Assembly: GCF_006739205.1 (NCBI RefSeq)
Contig: NZ_AP019720.1
Location: forward strand, 1,302,001 to 1,366,000
Direction of reading: 5' to 3'
From: Streptococcus mutans
GTDB taxonomy: Bacteria; Bacillota; Bacilli; Lactobacillales; Streptococcaceae
Length of the DNA: 64,000 nucleotides
Shown: positions 31,560-40,507 of the stretch, one piece after another
Layout: every line of letters starts with the position of its first letter
How positions within the stretch are numbered: the first letter of the stretch is position 1
Translations under genes and position numbers: made by a program
The notes under the pieces: generated by a model
What the model was told of the DNA's origin: nothing
What the model saw: the letters and a program-made list of their open reading frames with translations, nothing else
The model's database searches: none

Positions 31560-33090
31560 AATTTCTAATCAAATAATCAAAGGCACCTAAAGCCGCAGTA
31601 GCTCCAGAACCCATGGAAATGATAATTTGTTTGTAGGCACTATCTGTGCAATCACCAGCTGCAAAAATAGCAGGAATATTAGTTGCGCCATCTTTAGCAA
31701 CAATGATTTCACCTTTTTCATTGAGTGCTAGTCCACTATCCTTTAACCAGTCAGTACTAGGTACCAATCCAATTTGAACAAAAACACCTTCTAAATCAAG
31801 CAAGTACTCTTCATTGGTCGTACGATCACTGTAACGAAGACCTTCTACGTGGTCATTGCCAATAATTTCTTTAGTCGCAACATTAGTTAGAATGGTAATA
31901 TTATCAAGAGCTTCCGCACGATCTTGTAAGATCTTATCAGCTTTTAACTCAGGTAAAAATTCTAAAATATAGACATGGCTAGCTAACCCAGCCAAATCAA
32001 TAGCTGCTTCTAAACCTGAGTTTCCACCGCCAATGACAGCGACTTTTTTGTCTGTGAAAAGAGGACCATCACAGTGCGGACAGTAAGTAACACCTTTATT
32101 AAAGAATTCTTTTTCTCCTGGTACATTGATTTTACGCCACTTGGCACCTAAGGCCAAAACAGCTGTCTTTGCTTTCAAATGAGCTCCATTATCAAGTTCA
32201 ACTTCAACCAAGTCTGTCTTTTGAATAGACTTAGCACGCGGTGCCTTCATGATGTCAACAGAATAAGACTTGGTATGCTCTTCCACCTGAGCCATTAATT
32301 GGGGTCCTTCAACATATGGGGTACCGATCATATTTTCAATACCCACGGTTTCCATAACTTGACCACCCATGGTTTCAGCTAAAAGTCCTGTTTTAACTCC
32401 CTTTCTTGCAGCATAGATAGCCGCGCTATTACCAGCAGGACCCCCACCAATAACAAGGACATCAAAAACACCTTTATCATCAAAAGCATCTTCTTTAAGA
32501 GGACCTGCTATCAAGTCTAGTAATTGCTCTATGCTAGCACGCCCTGAGGTAAATTCTGTTCCATCTTTATAGACAGTTGGCACAGACATAATTCCCTTAG
32601 CTTCAATTTCATCTTTAAACATGCCACCTTCCACCATTGTATGTGAAATGTTGGGATTAACAACTGACATGATATTGAAAGCCTGAACAACATCTGGACA
32701 ATTATGACAAGTCAAACTAACATAGGTTTCAAAATGCATAGGTTCATCAACAGCTTGAATGCGTTTGACAGTATCAGTCTCTACCTTAGGCGGACGCCCT
32801 GAAACCTGTAACAGAGCCAAGATAAACGAAGTAAATTCGTGACCAAGGGGTAAGCCAGCAAATTCAACACCAGATTCTTGCCCCTTTTTAGCTATGCGAA
32901 AACTAGGTGTTCGCGAAAGTTCCTTTTCTTCTAAAGAAATCATAGGAGACATTGCAACGATTTCTTGGAGAAATTCCTTAACTTTTTGAGAATTAGCATC
33001 ATCTTTTAATTGAGCTTGTAAAACAATCTCAGACTCAAGTAATTGAAGATACTGTCCTAACTGCTCTTTGATTTCTGCGTCTAATGCCAT
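31558..33090 (-). CDS. ahpF: Alkyl hydroperoxide reductase subunit F
   Basis: A 510-residue flavoprotein disulphide reductase that passes NADH electrons to AhpC; the S. mutans homologue has been called Nox-1, an H2O2-forming NADH oxidase. The N-terminal double thioredoxin fold carries LTCHNCPDVVQ (CxxC). The FAD loop VIGGGPAGNSAAIYAARKG and NADH loop VIGGGNSGLEAAIDLAG follow, with the redox-active CPHC in TYCPHCDGPLF and GDCTDSAYKQ near the end. Nine bases after ahpC, it is in the same operon. Confidence 0.95.
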   Translation of the reverse strand: MALDAEIKEQLGQYLQLLESEIVLQAQLKDDANSQKVKEFLQEIVAMSPMISLEEKELSRTPSFRIAKKGQESGVEFAGLPLGHEFTSFILALLQVSGRPPKVETDTVKRIQAVDEPMHFETYVSLTCHNCPDVVQAFNIMSVVNPNISHTMVEGGMFKDEIEAKGIMSVPTVYKDGTEFTSGRASIEQLLDLIAGPLKEDAFDDKGVFDVLVIGGGPAGNSAAIYAARKGVKTGLLAETMGGQVMETVGIENMIGTPYVEGPQLMAQVEEHTKSYSVDIMKAPRAKSIQKTDLVEVELDNGAHLKAKTAVLALGAKWRKINVPGEKEFFNKGVTYCPHCDGPLFTDKKVAVIGGGNSGLEAAIDLAGLASHVYILEFLPELKADKILQDRAEALDNITILTNVATKEIIGNDHVEGLRYSDRTTNEEYLLDLEGVFVQIGLVPSTDWLKDSGLALNEKGEIIVAKDGATNIPAIFAAGDCTDSAYKQIIISMGSGATAALGAFDYLIRN

Positions 33091-33099
33091 AGTTTCTCC

Positions 33100-33660
33100 T
33101 TAAATTTTACCGACAAGATCCAAACTTGGTTTTAAAGTTTCAGCTCCCTCTTTCCATTTGGCAGGGCAAACTTCTCCTGGATGTTGGCGAATATATTGAG
33201 CTGCACGAACTTTATCAATCAAGGTACTAGCATCACGACCAATACCATCTGCATTGACTTCCATCATTTGAATGATACCATCCGGATCTACAATAAAGGT
33301 TCCACGTTGTGCTAAACCATCTTCACCTAAAACCTCAAATCCTTGTGAGAGAACATGAGAAGGATCCCCAATCATAGTATAAGTAATTGTTCCAACAACA
33401 TCTGAATCATCATGCCAAGCCTTGTGAACAAAATGAGTATCTGTTGAAACAGAGTAAACTTCCACACCTAAAGATTGCAAAGTTGCATATTGTTCTTGAA
33501 GATCACCTAACTCAGTAGGACACACGAAAGAAAAATCCGCTGGATAGAAACAAAAGACTGCCCACTTCCCTTTAACATCCTCATTGTTAACCGTAACAAA
33601 TTCTCCTTGATGATAAGCTTGAGCTGAAAATTCAACCATTTCCTTTCCGACTAAAGACAT
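33100..33660 (-). CDS. ahpC: Peroxiredoxin AhpC
   Basis: A 186-residue typical 2-Cys peroxiredoxin reducing H2O2 and organic peroxides. The peroxidatic Cys is in [12 protein letters not shown] and the resolving Cys in [21 protein letters not shown] and YTMIGDPSH belong to the conserved fold. AhpF recycles it. AGAAGGAGGACAAGTGT gives a strong translation start. The promoter carries a 7-3-7 dyad over its -10, suggesting repression by a metal- or redox-responsive regulator. Confidence 0.96.
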   Translation of the reverse strand: MSLVGKEMVEFSAQAYHQGEFVTVNNEDVKGKWAVFCFYPADFSFVCPTELGDLQEQYATLQSLGVEVYSVSTDTHFVHKAWHDDSDVVGTITYTMIGDPSHVLSQGFEVLGEDGLAQRGTFIVDPDGIIQMMEVNADGIGRDASTLIDKVRAAQYIRQHPGEVCPAKWKEGAETLKPSLDLVGKI

Positions 33661-33695
33661 ACACTTGTCCTCCTTCTAAATTGTTTTCATTATCA

Positions 33696-33712
33696 TTTTC
33701 ATTATATGAAAA
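33696..33712 (-). promoter_or_regulatory. 7-3-7 dyad overlapping the ahpC promoter
   Basis: TTTTCAT-TAT-ATGAAAA is a perfect inverted repeat that contains the -10 TATAAT (33701-33706, minus strand). A possible -35 TTGGAT lies 18 bp upstream. ATGATAATGAAAAC continues downstream, giving a Fur/PerR-like look. Confidence 0.5.
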
Positions 33713-33789
33713 GTCTCTCAAAAAATCCAATAATTAAACTAAAAATAAAATTTGAAGCATAAAACAAAAGAGCATGGTTTCCCATACTC

Positions 33790-35076
33790 TTAAGTTCTAA
33801 CAGTAAGGCTGCTGCCATCTTCTTTGTAAAGATTGACCAAGCCTTCCTTGCAGGCACGAATCATATCACCTGCTTTGACTTCCTGTGGTACCGTAATTGT
33901 CAATAACTCCATCGGTTTTGGCGCACGTTCAATTTTTTGACCATCCGCATCATGTAAATCTGTAATAAAGGTTTCAAAATGACGGAAACCAGGTCCGTAG
34001 AATTCAACCCGATCCCCCTCATTAATGACATTACGCTGACGAATAGTTGCTGTCATACTTGGCTCATCAAAATCAACCACTTCACCGACAAATTTATATT
34101 GGGGAATTTTACGACGAGCTCCAAAAAGCTGTTCATTTTCAGTAGGTGTTTGGTAATAGAAACCGGTAGCCAATTCACGCTGAGCGACTTTCCACAATTC
34201 GTCAATCAAATCTTGTTTGATAGCTTCAAATGCTTGAGGGCTTTCCAGATAGGCATTGACAGCCGCCTTGTAACAATTTGTGACCGTTGAAACATAGTGA
34301 ATAGACTTCATACGTCCTTCAATTTTAAGGCTATCAACACCATTTTCAATCATGTCTGGAATATTTTCAATCATGCACATATCAACAGCTGACATTGAAA
34401 ATTCCTCTGGTACTTCACCTTTCAATGACCGTCTTTCTTGACCGAAAGGCATATCATAAAGATTGTATTTCCAACGACAAGATTGTGAACAACCACCACG
34501 ATTAGCATCGCGATGACTCATATGATTGGAAAGCACACAGCGTCCTGAATAAGAAATACACATTGCCCCATGAACAAAGGCTTCAATTTCAACACTCGTA
34601 CGCTTACGAATCTCAGCTAGTTCTGCCATTGTGACTTCACGCGCTAAAACAACACGTGTCAAGCCCAGTTCTTTCCAAAATTCAAAGGTTTCATAGTTAG
34701 TGGATGAAGCTTGAGTTGACAAATGAATTTCCAAACCAGGTGCATCTGTCGCACAAATCGCAATAAGGGCTGGATCCGATACAATAACTGCATCTAGACC
34801 TAAGTCGCGTAATTCACGAAACCATGCACCGGCTCCTATTTCATTGCCCTCATGAGTTACCATGTTAGCAGCCACATAAACCTTGACCCCATGATCATGA
34901 GCATAATTAATTCCTTCAGCCATTTCTTCCATCGAAAAGTTACCTGCACGACTGCGCAAACCATAAGCTTGTCCGCCAACAAAAACAGCATCTGCTCCAT
35001 AGTTAACAGCAACTTTTAATTTTTCTAAAGTCCCAGCAGGCGATAGCACTTCTGGGCGTTTTAATTGTTTTGTCAT
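33790..35076 (-). CDS. trhP2: U32 peptidase-like tRNA hydroxylation enzyme, large subunit
   Basis: A 428-residue U32-family protein of the B. subtilis YrrO (TrhP2) type. It opens RPEVLSPAGTLEKLKVAVNY and contains the family segment EAFVHGAMCISYSGRCVLS, followed by RGGCSQSCRW; the clustered cysteines probably bind an Fe-S cluster. A C-terminal beta-barrel ends near SLTVRT. TrhP proteins make 5-hydroxyuridine at the tRNA wobble position using prephenate. The start at 35076 follows TTGGAGAATAAAATA. Its partner YrrN-type gene is 270 bp upstream, separated by a strong terminator. Confidence 0.82.
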   Translation of the reverse strand: MTKQLKRPEVLSPAGTLEKLKVAVNYGADAVFVGGQAYGLRSRAGNFSMEEMAEGINYAHDHGVKVYVAANMVTHEGNEIGAGAWFRELRDLGLDAVIVSDPALIAICATDAPGLEIHLSTQASSTNYETFEFWKELGLTRVVLAREVTMAELAEIRKRTSVEIEAFVHGAMCISYSGRCVLSNHMSHRDANRGGCSQSCRWKYNLYDMPFGQERRSLKGEVPEEFSMSAVDMCMIENIPDMIENGVDSLKIEGRMKSIHYVSTVTNCYKAAVNAYLESPQAFEAIKQDLIDELWKVAQRELATGFYYQTPTENEQLFGARRKIPQYKFVGEVVDFDEPSMTATIRQRNVINEGDRVEFYGPGFRHFETFITDLHDADGQKIERAPKPMELLTITVPQEVKAGDMIRACKEGLVNLYKEDGSSLTVRT

Positions 35077-35179
35077 TATTTTATTCTCCAATTTTCAAGA
35101 TTGTAAGAAGATTTCCAAAGTCAGACTCATCAAAACAATATTGTTGATGGGGCTGACAAGTGCAATCCCTAGAAAAACC

Positions 35180-35232
35180 TTATGAGAGTGGGACAAAATC
35201 AAAAAGGCAGAACTTTTGTCCCACTCTCATAA
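35180..35232. terminator. Long bidirectional terminator between the U32 genes
   Basis: A 19-bp perfect stem (TTATGAGAGTGGGACAAAA and its complement, 35180-35198 and 35214-35232) surrounds a 15-base loop. The GAGTGGGACAAAA core is a common streptococcal intergenic element. Confidence 0.85.
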
Positions 35233-35347
35233 ACGCAGGTAATTACCGTTGGGATTGACAATTTAAGATTATAAAACTTATAATAAATTGCTGTGCCCTT
35301 AAAAAGGAAAACTCTATCACAGCAATCAAAATCTAAACAGTGAAAAA

Positions 35348-36274
35348 TTACTTAACTGTTTGCGGATCAAGCTCATAAAATCCTGTATCTAAACCACGAC
35401 CAGCTGGATGAAGCTTTCTAATTTGTTCATCGAAAAGAAAAGCCTGATCTTGCGTAAAAGTCCCAGCTTCGATCATATCTCTTGCTTTAACAAAAAGTTG
35501 AACAATCTCAACAAAATTATGTCCTGGACAATAGATACCATCTAATTTCCAATGATTGTAATGATGATTAATCAATTCAGGCAATTTGGTCATCAAATCA
35601 ATATCATTATTGATAAAAATATGAGTGCCGTGTTTATCTTCATATATAGAATAGTGCGATTTAGGATCATTTGGTTCTGATAAGAACAGACCGCGTTCTC
35701 TTGTCTTCTCATCATCAATGTGAGTAAAATTATAATAATTCTGTATTAAAGGTCGCTTGGAATGATGAATGACAGAAGCACCGTAAACTAAGACTTCTGC
35801 AGGAATTTCCAGATTTTTGGACATTTCAAACAGTTCTTCCGAAGGAATTTCACGTGCCAAAACAGCTTCTACCGCACCGTGTTGGCCCCAAAAATTAACT
35901 TGACGACTAGAAGTGACAAAAACAGAGGTATCATAAATGAGTTTAAAATGATAACCATCACGCTTATTGACATAAAAAACACCTGCATCACCAACCACTA
36001 AGTAATCTACCTGAATTTCCTTCATTAATTCTAAAAATGGTTTAATATTGTCCATCATTTCTTGATGCATTAGTGCATTAGCAGCAACCGTTAATTCTTT
36101 ACCAGCTTCATGAACCAAGCTAGCAATTTCTCTTAAGTCATCATAGCTAAACGCATGCGGTAAACGAAGCGCATAATCTTTCTCACCAACATAAATACGG
36201 TCAACACCACTTGTCAGTAATTCTTTAACTTGTTCAATAGATTCTGCAGTCGCAGTGATAACAATTTTTTCCAT
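35348..36274 (-). CDS. trhP1: U32 peptidase-like tRNA hydroxylation enzyme, small subunit
   Basis: A 308-residue U32-family protein of the YrrN (TrhP1) type. It has the family barrel pattern (GVDRIYVGEKDYALRLPHAF, DYLVVGDAGVFYVNKRDG, VEAVLAREIPSEELFE) but lacks the cysteine cluster of its partner, with VYGASVIHHSKRPL at the corresponding place. Family knowledge pairs it with TrhP2 in prephenate-dependent wobble-uridine hydroxylation. It precedes the partner in the same orientation. Confidence 0.8.
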   Translation of the reverse strand: MEKIVITATAESIEQVKELLTSGVDRIYVGEKDYALRLPHAFSYDDLREIASLVHEAGKELTVAANALMHQEMMDNIKPFLELMKEIQVDYLVVGDAGVFYVNKRDGYHFKLIYDTSVFVTSSRQVNFWGQHGAVEAVLAREIPSEELFEMSKNLEIPAEVLVYGASVIHHSKRPLIQNYYNFTHIDDEKTRERGLFLSEPNDPKSHYSIYEDKHGTHIFINNDIDLMTKLPELINHHYNHWKLDGIYCPGHNFVEIVQLFVKARDMIEAGTFTQDQAFLFDEQIRKLHPAGRGLDTGFYELDPQTVK

Positions 36275-36513
36275 ACCTATTATTGTATCAAATTTAAGAT
36301 AAAAAGCTACTTTTTTTAAAAAATCATATCTATTTCAATGCACTTAGTGAAATTCGTTTAATAAAACAATTTTCTAAGAATATTTTGCTGCATAATAATA
36401 TTTTTAACTAGAATATATTACAAAATTAGAATATCAAAGAAAAAGTTTCAAAAACTAATGACAAACTTTTCAATTTGTGATAAGATATTAAGGAATATTT
36501 AGAGGAGGAACTT

Positions 36514-36801
36514 ATGTCAGCAAATCTGAATAGGCAGACAGAAGACTTTGAAGATCTTAATTTTCAAGAAGAATCAATGCCTAAGTATCAAGAATTTCAA
36601 GATTTTGATGATAATAGAACAAAGCTAGATGAACTCATCTTTTTTGCTAAATTAGCTTTTTTCTGCGTAACGACTATTCTAGTGTGTTTCATTCTATTAG
36701 TCGCTAAGTTTTCTCCAATTTTTGCTTTTCCACTAGCTATGCTGATTAGCTGGGGAATCACAGCTTTAGCTCAAAAAGGATTAAAACGGCTTAAACATTA
36801 A
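36514..36801 (+). CDS. DUF3270 membrane protein
   Basis: A 95-residue protein with an acidic cytosolic head (TEDFEDLNFQEESMPKYQEF) and two transmembrane helices (FFAKLAFFCVTTILVCFILL, FAFPLAMLISWGITALA) ending in a basic tail KGLKRLKH. It matches the streptococcal DUF3270 family, of unknown function. A perfect ribosome binding site (TTAGAGGAGGAACTT) precedes it. A strong terminator follows, so it is monocistronic. Confidence 0.8.
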   Translation: MSANLNRQTEDFEDLNFQEESMPKYQEFQDFDDNRTKLDELIFFAKLAFFCVTTILVCFILLVAKFSPIFAFPLAMLISWGITALAQKGLKRLKH

Positions 36802-36806
36802 CTATT

Positions 36807-36828
36807 AACTCCTAAGGGAGTTTTTTTC
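36807..36828 (+). terminator. Terminator after the DUF3270 gene
   Basis: AACTCC-TAAG-GGAGTT is followed immediately by a run of T residues. Confidence 0.85.
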
Positions 36829-36898
36829 TTGCCAAAAAAACAAGATAACTGCAATTATTAGTCTCCTAACTTCTATGCAGCAGTCTTGTTTTTAATTA

Positions 36899-37354
36899 TT
36901 AATCTTTTTTAGTTTTTTCTTCTGCTTGATAATCAATAACGATATCATCTACTTGAGCCTTCATTTCTCCAAGAGGAATAACAGCATCATTAGTACTTGC
37001 CTCTGCTTTTTCGACTGTTTGTGCTAAATGATCTTTCACTTGAGACAATTTGCTATTAGCAAACTTTCCTGCTTGAGAAGCCTTTTCTTTAACACTAGAA
37101 ATAATATTGTCTTTTGTTAACTCACCTGTTTCAAATTTGTCCTTATAATCTTTAAAGGAATGAACGGCTACATCTTTGTATTCATTCACCTTATCGGCAG
37201 CGTATTGATGATATTCTTTAGGGTTCTCTTTGTAATCCGTAAAAGTTTGATGGATCTTCTTCTTAAACTGTTTTCCCTTATCTGTTGAGAGAAAATAAGC
37301 TGCAGCAGCTCCTGATACCGCTCCGATAATAGCTGTTTTCAAAAATTTACTCAT
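36899..37354 (-). CDS. YtxH domain protein
   Basis: A 151-residue protein with an N-terminal hydrophobic helix (TAIIGAVSGAAAAYFLS) and the YtxH-type GKQFKKKIHQTF, followed by amphipathic repeats of 11-residue LEA-like character (EKASQAGKFANSKLSQVKDH). It is probably anchored to the membrane and stress-related. Its start overlaps the stop of the DUF948 gene. It is the last gene of the hprK-lgt operon. Confidence 0.82.
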   Translation of the reverse strand: MSKFLKTAIIGAVSGAAAAYFLSTDKGKQFKKKIHQTFTDYKENPKEYHQYAADKVNEYKDVAVHSFKDYKDKFETGELTKDNIISSVKEKASQAGKFANSKLSQVKDHLAQTVEKAEASTNDAVIPLGEMKAQVDDIVIDYQAEEKTKKD

Positions 37355-37749
37355 TATTGTTTTCCTTTCTTACGAAATAATTTAGACGCTACTTTTCCAA
37401 AAGTATAAGCAGCTCCTGCCTTTCCTACATTAGCAGTAGATTTACGAGTTTTCTTTCCAAAATAACGAGCCTGCCGATTGAGATCAGACACACTTACTGA
37501 TAAATCAGCGATAGCTGTAAAAAGAGGATCAATAGTTTCTACCTTGCCGTTAACATCTTCAACCAAGACATTAGCCTTAGCCAAGAGTTCATTCGTTTGG
37601 TAAAGCGTTACATTAACATCACTGGTTAAAATTTTAAGAGTCTGACGCGATTCATCAACAGTATCTGAAATTTTCCTTAATAAAAGAATCAAATAAATAA
37701 CCAGAACAGCAAAGGCAATAGCAACAATTAATAAAGCAATTTCCCACAT
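37354..37749 (-). CDS. DUF948 membrane protein
   Basis: A 131-residue protein with an N-terminal transmembrane helix (EIALLIVAIAFAVLVIYLIL) and a helical cytosolic tail (DESRQTLKILTSDVNVTLYQ). DUF948 proteins are common next to YtxH genes in Firmicutes; their job is unclear. It begins 28 bp after lgt, and the pair hprK-lgt-DUF948-YtxH reads as one operon. Confidence 0.83.
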   Translation of the reverse strand: MWEIALLIVAIAFAVLVIYLILLLRKISDTVDESRQTLKILTSDVNVTLYQTNELLAKANVLVEDVNGKVETIDPLFTAIADLSVSVSDLNRQARYFGKKTRKSTANVGKAGAAYTFGKVASKLFRKKGKQ

Positions 37750-37777
37750 ATTTTTCTCCTAACTCAAACATTCTTAC

Positions 37778-38557
37778 CTAGCATTGGTAATAGGGGATAG
37801 CATGATTACGACGTCTTATAACAATTAAAATAACTCCAACAACCACTAGTAAAACGGAAAGCCACTGAGATACACGCAAGCTTGCAAACATGAGACTGTC
37901 TGTCCGCATGCCTTCAATAACAAAGCGACCACTACCGTACCAGATAAGATAAAAGAAAGCCACCTCTCCTTCTTTTAAAAGATTTGGTCTACGACGTAAA
38001 ATCATAATGATGATAAAACCCAGTAAATTCCAAAGAGACTCATAAAGAAAGGTTGGTGTACGGTAGTGACCATCAATATACATCTGTTTTCTGATAAAAT
38101 CAGGCAGATAATTTAACTGAGTAACGGTTTTACCATAAGCTTCTTGATTGACAAAATTTCCCCATCGACCGATAGATTGAGCTAACATCACACCTGGAGC
38201 AGCAACATCTAAAAAGTCAATAGGCTTAATCATCCTATAATAGGAAAAGATGAATAAAACGAGTGCTCCTGTGAGCAATCCTCCATAGATAGCGATCCCC
38301 CCATGCCAAATGACAGGTATTTCACTAGGATTTTTAAGATAATAATCCCAGTCAAAAATAACATAATAAAGTCGTGCACCGACAATGGCTAAAGGAAAAG
38401 CAATTAAAATGAAATCTAAAACATCATCTGACTTAATGTTCTTTTTCGGTGCCTCACGTATAGTTAGGTAAACAGCAAGAATTAAGCCAGTTACAATACA
38501 GATGGAATACCAGCGTATGGCCAGAGGACCTAACTTTATCGCAATCGGATTAATCAT
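37778..38557 (-). CDS. lgt: Prolipoprotein diacylglyceryl transferase
   Basis: A 259-residue, seven-helix membrane enzyme that attaches diacylglycerol to the lipobox cysteine of prelipoproteins. It has [15 protein letters not shown] and the Lgt signature [29 protein letters not shown] follows near the C-terminus. The start at 38557 ([11 protein letters not shown]) matches the usual family start and has GAGGCG before it; it overlaps the hprK stop by 8 bases. Confidence 0.95.
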   Translation of the reverse strand: MINPIAIKLGPLAIRWYSICIVTGLILAVYLTIREAPKKNIKSDDVLDFILIAFPLAIVGARLYYVIFDWDYYLKNPSEIPVIWHGGIAIYGGLLTGALVLFIFSYYRMIKPIDFLDVAAPGVMLAQSIGRWGNFVNQEAYGKTVTQLNYLPDFIRKQMYIDGHYRTPTFLYESLWNLLGFIIIMILRRRPNLLKEGEVAFFYLIWYGSGRFVIEGMRTDSLMFASLRVSQWLSVLLVVVGVILIVIRRRNHAIPYYQC

Positions 38558-39485
38558 GGCTCGCCTCATTTTGATCAATTAAATTAGTCAAACGTTTCTC
38601 AAAGGTTTCAGTTGCATCATATCCCATTTGCTTAGCACGGTAATTCATAGCCGCTGCTTCAATCACAACAGAAACATTTCGTCCAGTTTTAACCGGAATG
38701 CGAATACGTGGAATTTTAACGCCAGATAATTCAATATCTTCATTGCCATTACCCAAGCGATCAAACATCTTATCCTTCTCAAAATTTTCAAGGAAAATAG
38801 ATAATTGAACCTGTGAAGAATCCTTAACAGCACTGGCTCCATACAAGCTCATAACATTAATAATGCCAACACCACGAATTTCCAACAGATGCCGTAAAAT
38901 TTCAGCTGGCTCACCCCATAGGGTCTCTTCATCCTTAGCAAAAACATCTACACGATCATCTGCAACTAGTCGATGTCCACGTTTAACCAACTCGAGTCCC
39001 GTCTCGCTTTTACCAATACCAGAATCTCCTTGGATCAGAACACCCATGCCATAGATATCCATTAAAACACCGTGAACACTTGTCCTTTCAGCCAAACAAG
39101 AATCTAGATACCAAGACATTTCTCCTGAAAGTCTACTAGTTGGCACATGACTTTGCAAAACCGCAATACCTTCTTCTTTAGCCGCCAGCAGCATTTCTTC
39201 AGGAATAGTAAGATCTCTAGCAACGATAATGGCTGGTGTTTCAGTTTGAAACATTTCTTTTAAAACAGAATAACGGTTATGAGAAGTCATTTGTGTTAAA
39301 TAAGACCATTCTTTCATTCCCAACAATTGTATACGTTCAGGGGCATAATAATCAAAATAGCCTGTCATCTCAAGCCCTGGGCGCGAGATATCTGCTGTTG
39401 CAATTTCTTTTTGTAAGAGTTCTTGCGTCCCATAAATCACATCCAATTTTACCTTGTCAACCAACATCTGTACTGTAACTGACAT
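38550..39485 (-). CDS. hprK: HPr kinase/phosphorylase
   Basis: A 311-residue bifunctional enzyme phosphorylating or dephosphorylating Ser46 of HPr in carbon catabolite control. It shows the Walker [24 protein letters not shown] and the signature [19 protein letters not shown]. The N-terminal domain (about residues 1-130) is the helical/beta domain of unknown role. A consensus -10 (minus strand TATAAT, 39505-39510) precedes it 19 bases upstream, so it opens the operon. Confidence 0.96.
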   Translation of the reverse strand: MSVTVQMLVDKVKLDVIYGTQELLQKEIATADISRPGLEMTGYFDYYAPERIQLLGMKEWSYLTQMTSHNRYSVLKEMFQTETPAIIVARDLTIPEEMLLAAKEEGIAVLQSHVPTSRLSGEMSWYLDSCLAERTSVHGVLMDIYGMGVLIQGDSGIGKSETGLELVKRGHRLVADDRVDVFAKDEETLWGEPAEILRHLLEIRGVGIINVMSLYGASAVKDSSQVQLSIFLENFEKDKMFDRLGNGNEDIELSGVKIPRIRIPVKTGRNVSVVIEAAAMNYRAKQMGYDATETFEKRLTNLIDQNEASHD

Positions 39486-39504
39486 ACTACCTCCTTAGCA
39501 CCAT

Positions 39505-39510
39505 ATTATA
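39505..39510 (-). promoter_or_regulatory. -10 box for the hprK operon
   Basis: Minus-strand TGTTATAAT is a TGn-extended consensus -10 just upstream of TAAGGAGG and the hprK start. Confidence 0.55.
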
Positions 39511-39551
39511 ACATAAATCCTTATAAAAAGGGGTTCTCCGCTTTAAAAGAA

Positions 39552-39578
39552 AAAGACAAGATTTACTAACTTGTCTTT
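39552..39578 (-). terminator. Terminator between the PspC and hprK genes
   Basis: AAAGACAAG and CTTGTCTTT form a 9-bp stem with a 9-base loop; on the minus strand it runs into TTTCTTTT. It closes the PspC gene transcript before the hprK promoter. Confidence 0.75.
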
Positions 39579-39682
39579 CAAACTATTAGGCAAAGGTTGT
39601 AGGGGGCTTCTTTCCTGTTTCTAAGAAGTCCTATTCTAAAATAATTGATTATCTTTAAGTTCACACTTAAGACAGTTTTCAA

Positions 39683-39982
39683 TTACCAAAACCATTTGTT
39701 ATCATCTTCTTCATCAATGACTTCAGCATCTTTTCGTTTACGCGGCCCTTGAGCATGACGATAATAAGTCCTTTGCTGATTATCTTTTTCGAGATCCTCT
39801 TTGTAAGGTAAACAGACTGCTAAGATGATATAGAGAATAATAGCTCCCGGAAAAATATACATAAAAAGAGCTGCTAAAATTCTAGCTAAAGGCAATTCCC
39901 AACCATACTTATCCGACAGTCCTGCCACAACTCCGCAGATCATACTACCTTTTCTTTTCTTATAAAAAGTGGCTTTAGACAT
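39683..39982 (-). CDS. PspC domain protein
   Basis: A 99-residue membrane protein with the PspC domain: FYKKRKGSMICGVVAGLSDK, then the helix ILAALFMYIFPGAIILYIIL. The charged tail (KRKDAEVIDEEDDNKWFW) is cytosolic. PspC proteins act in envelope-stress sensing; no phage shock operon is present here. Single gene with its own terminator. Confidence 0.88.
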   Translation of the reverse strand: MSKATFYKKRKGSMICGVVAGLSDKYGWELPLARILAALFMYIFPGAIILYIILAVCLPYKEDLEKDNQQRTYYRHAQGPRKRKDAEVIDEEDDNKWFW

Positions 39983-40069
39983 ACAAACAACTCTCCCTTT
40001 TTTAAAAAATGAATCACAAATCTCATGATGCTATTAGTATAAACTATTTAGAGAAGAATAAAATCAGCC

Positions 40070-40507
40070 TTACGACTGATTTTGATGTCTTAATTTTCCA
40101 TGGCAGTTGCCACAAGCGTATTTTTTCGTATTCATTCGTCTTTTTCTTTGATAAACTTGACCACACGATTCACATTGGTAATAGTGATAAAAAGTATTGC
40201 TTTGTATACTTGGTGCATAACGCACTCCATTGACTTGCAGCAACAAATCTTTAAAATCCTTATCGCCATGTCGATAACCTTTACCTGCATAATAGAGATG
40301 GTAATGACAAAGTTCATGACGAACAATTTTTCGAAAAGTTCCTGCATCACCCTTTTTGCAGAATTTAGGATTAAAATCCAAATGTCCATCTTCGGGGAAA
40401 AAGCGTCCGCCTGTTGTTTGTAGACGTGAATTCCAAGAAGCAGTATGTTGGAACTCTATACCGAAATCTTGACGAGAAACCTCTTTTACATAATCAGTTA
40501 AATTCAT
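40070..40507 (-). CDS. SprT-like zinc metallopeptidase
   Basis: A 145-residue SprT-family protein. The zinc-binding HExxH is in VRHELCHYHLYYAGKG with a third His in GYRHGDKDF. A C-terminal zinc ribbon has CESCGQVYQ and CGNCHG. SprT proteins are related to DNA-protein crosslink proteases, but the bacterial role is unproven. The gene overlaps tex by 14 bases, implying coupled translation. Confidence 0.86.
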   Translation of the reverse strand: MNLTDYVKEVSRQDFGIEFQHTASWNSRLQTTGGRFFPEDGHLDFNPKFCKKGDAGTFRKIVRHELCHYHLYYAGKGYRHGDKDFKDLLLQVNGVRYAPSIQSNTFYHYYQCESCGQVYQRKRRMNTKKYACGNCHGKLRHQNQS

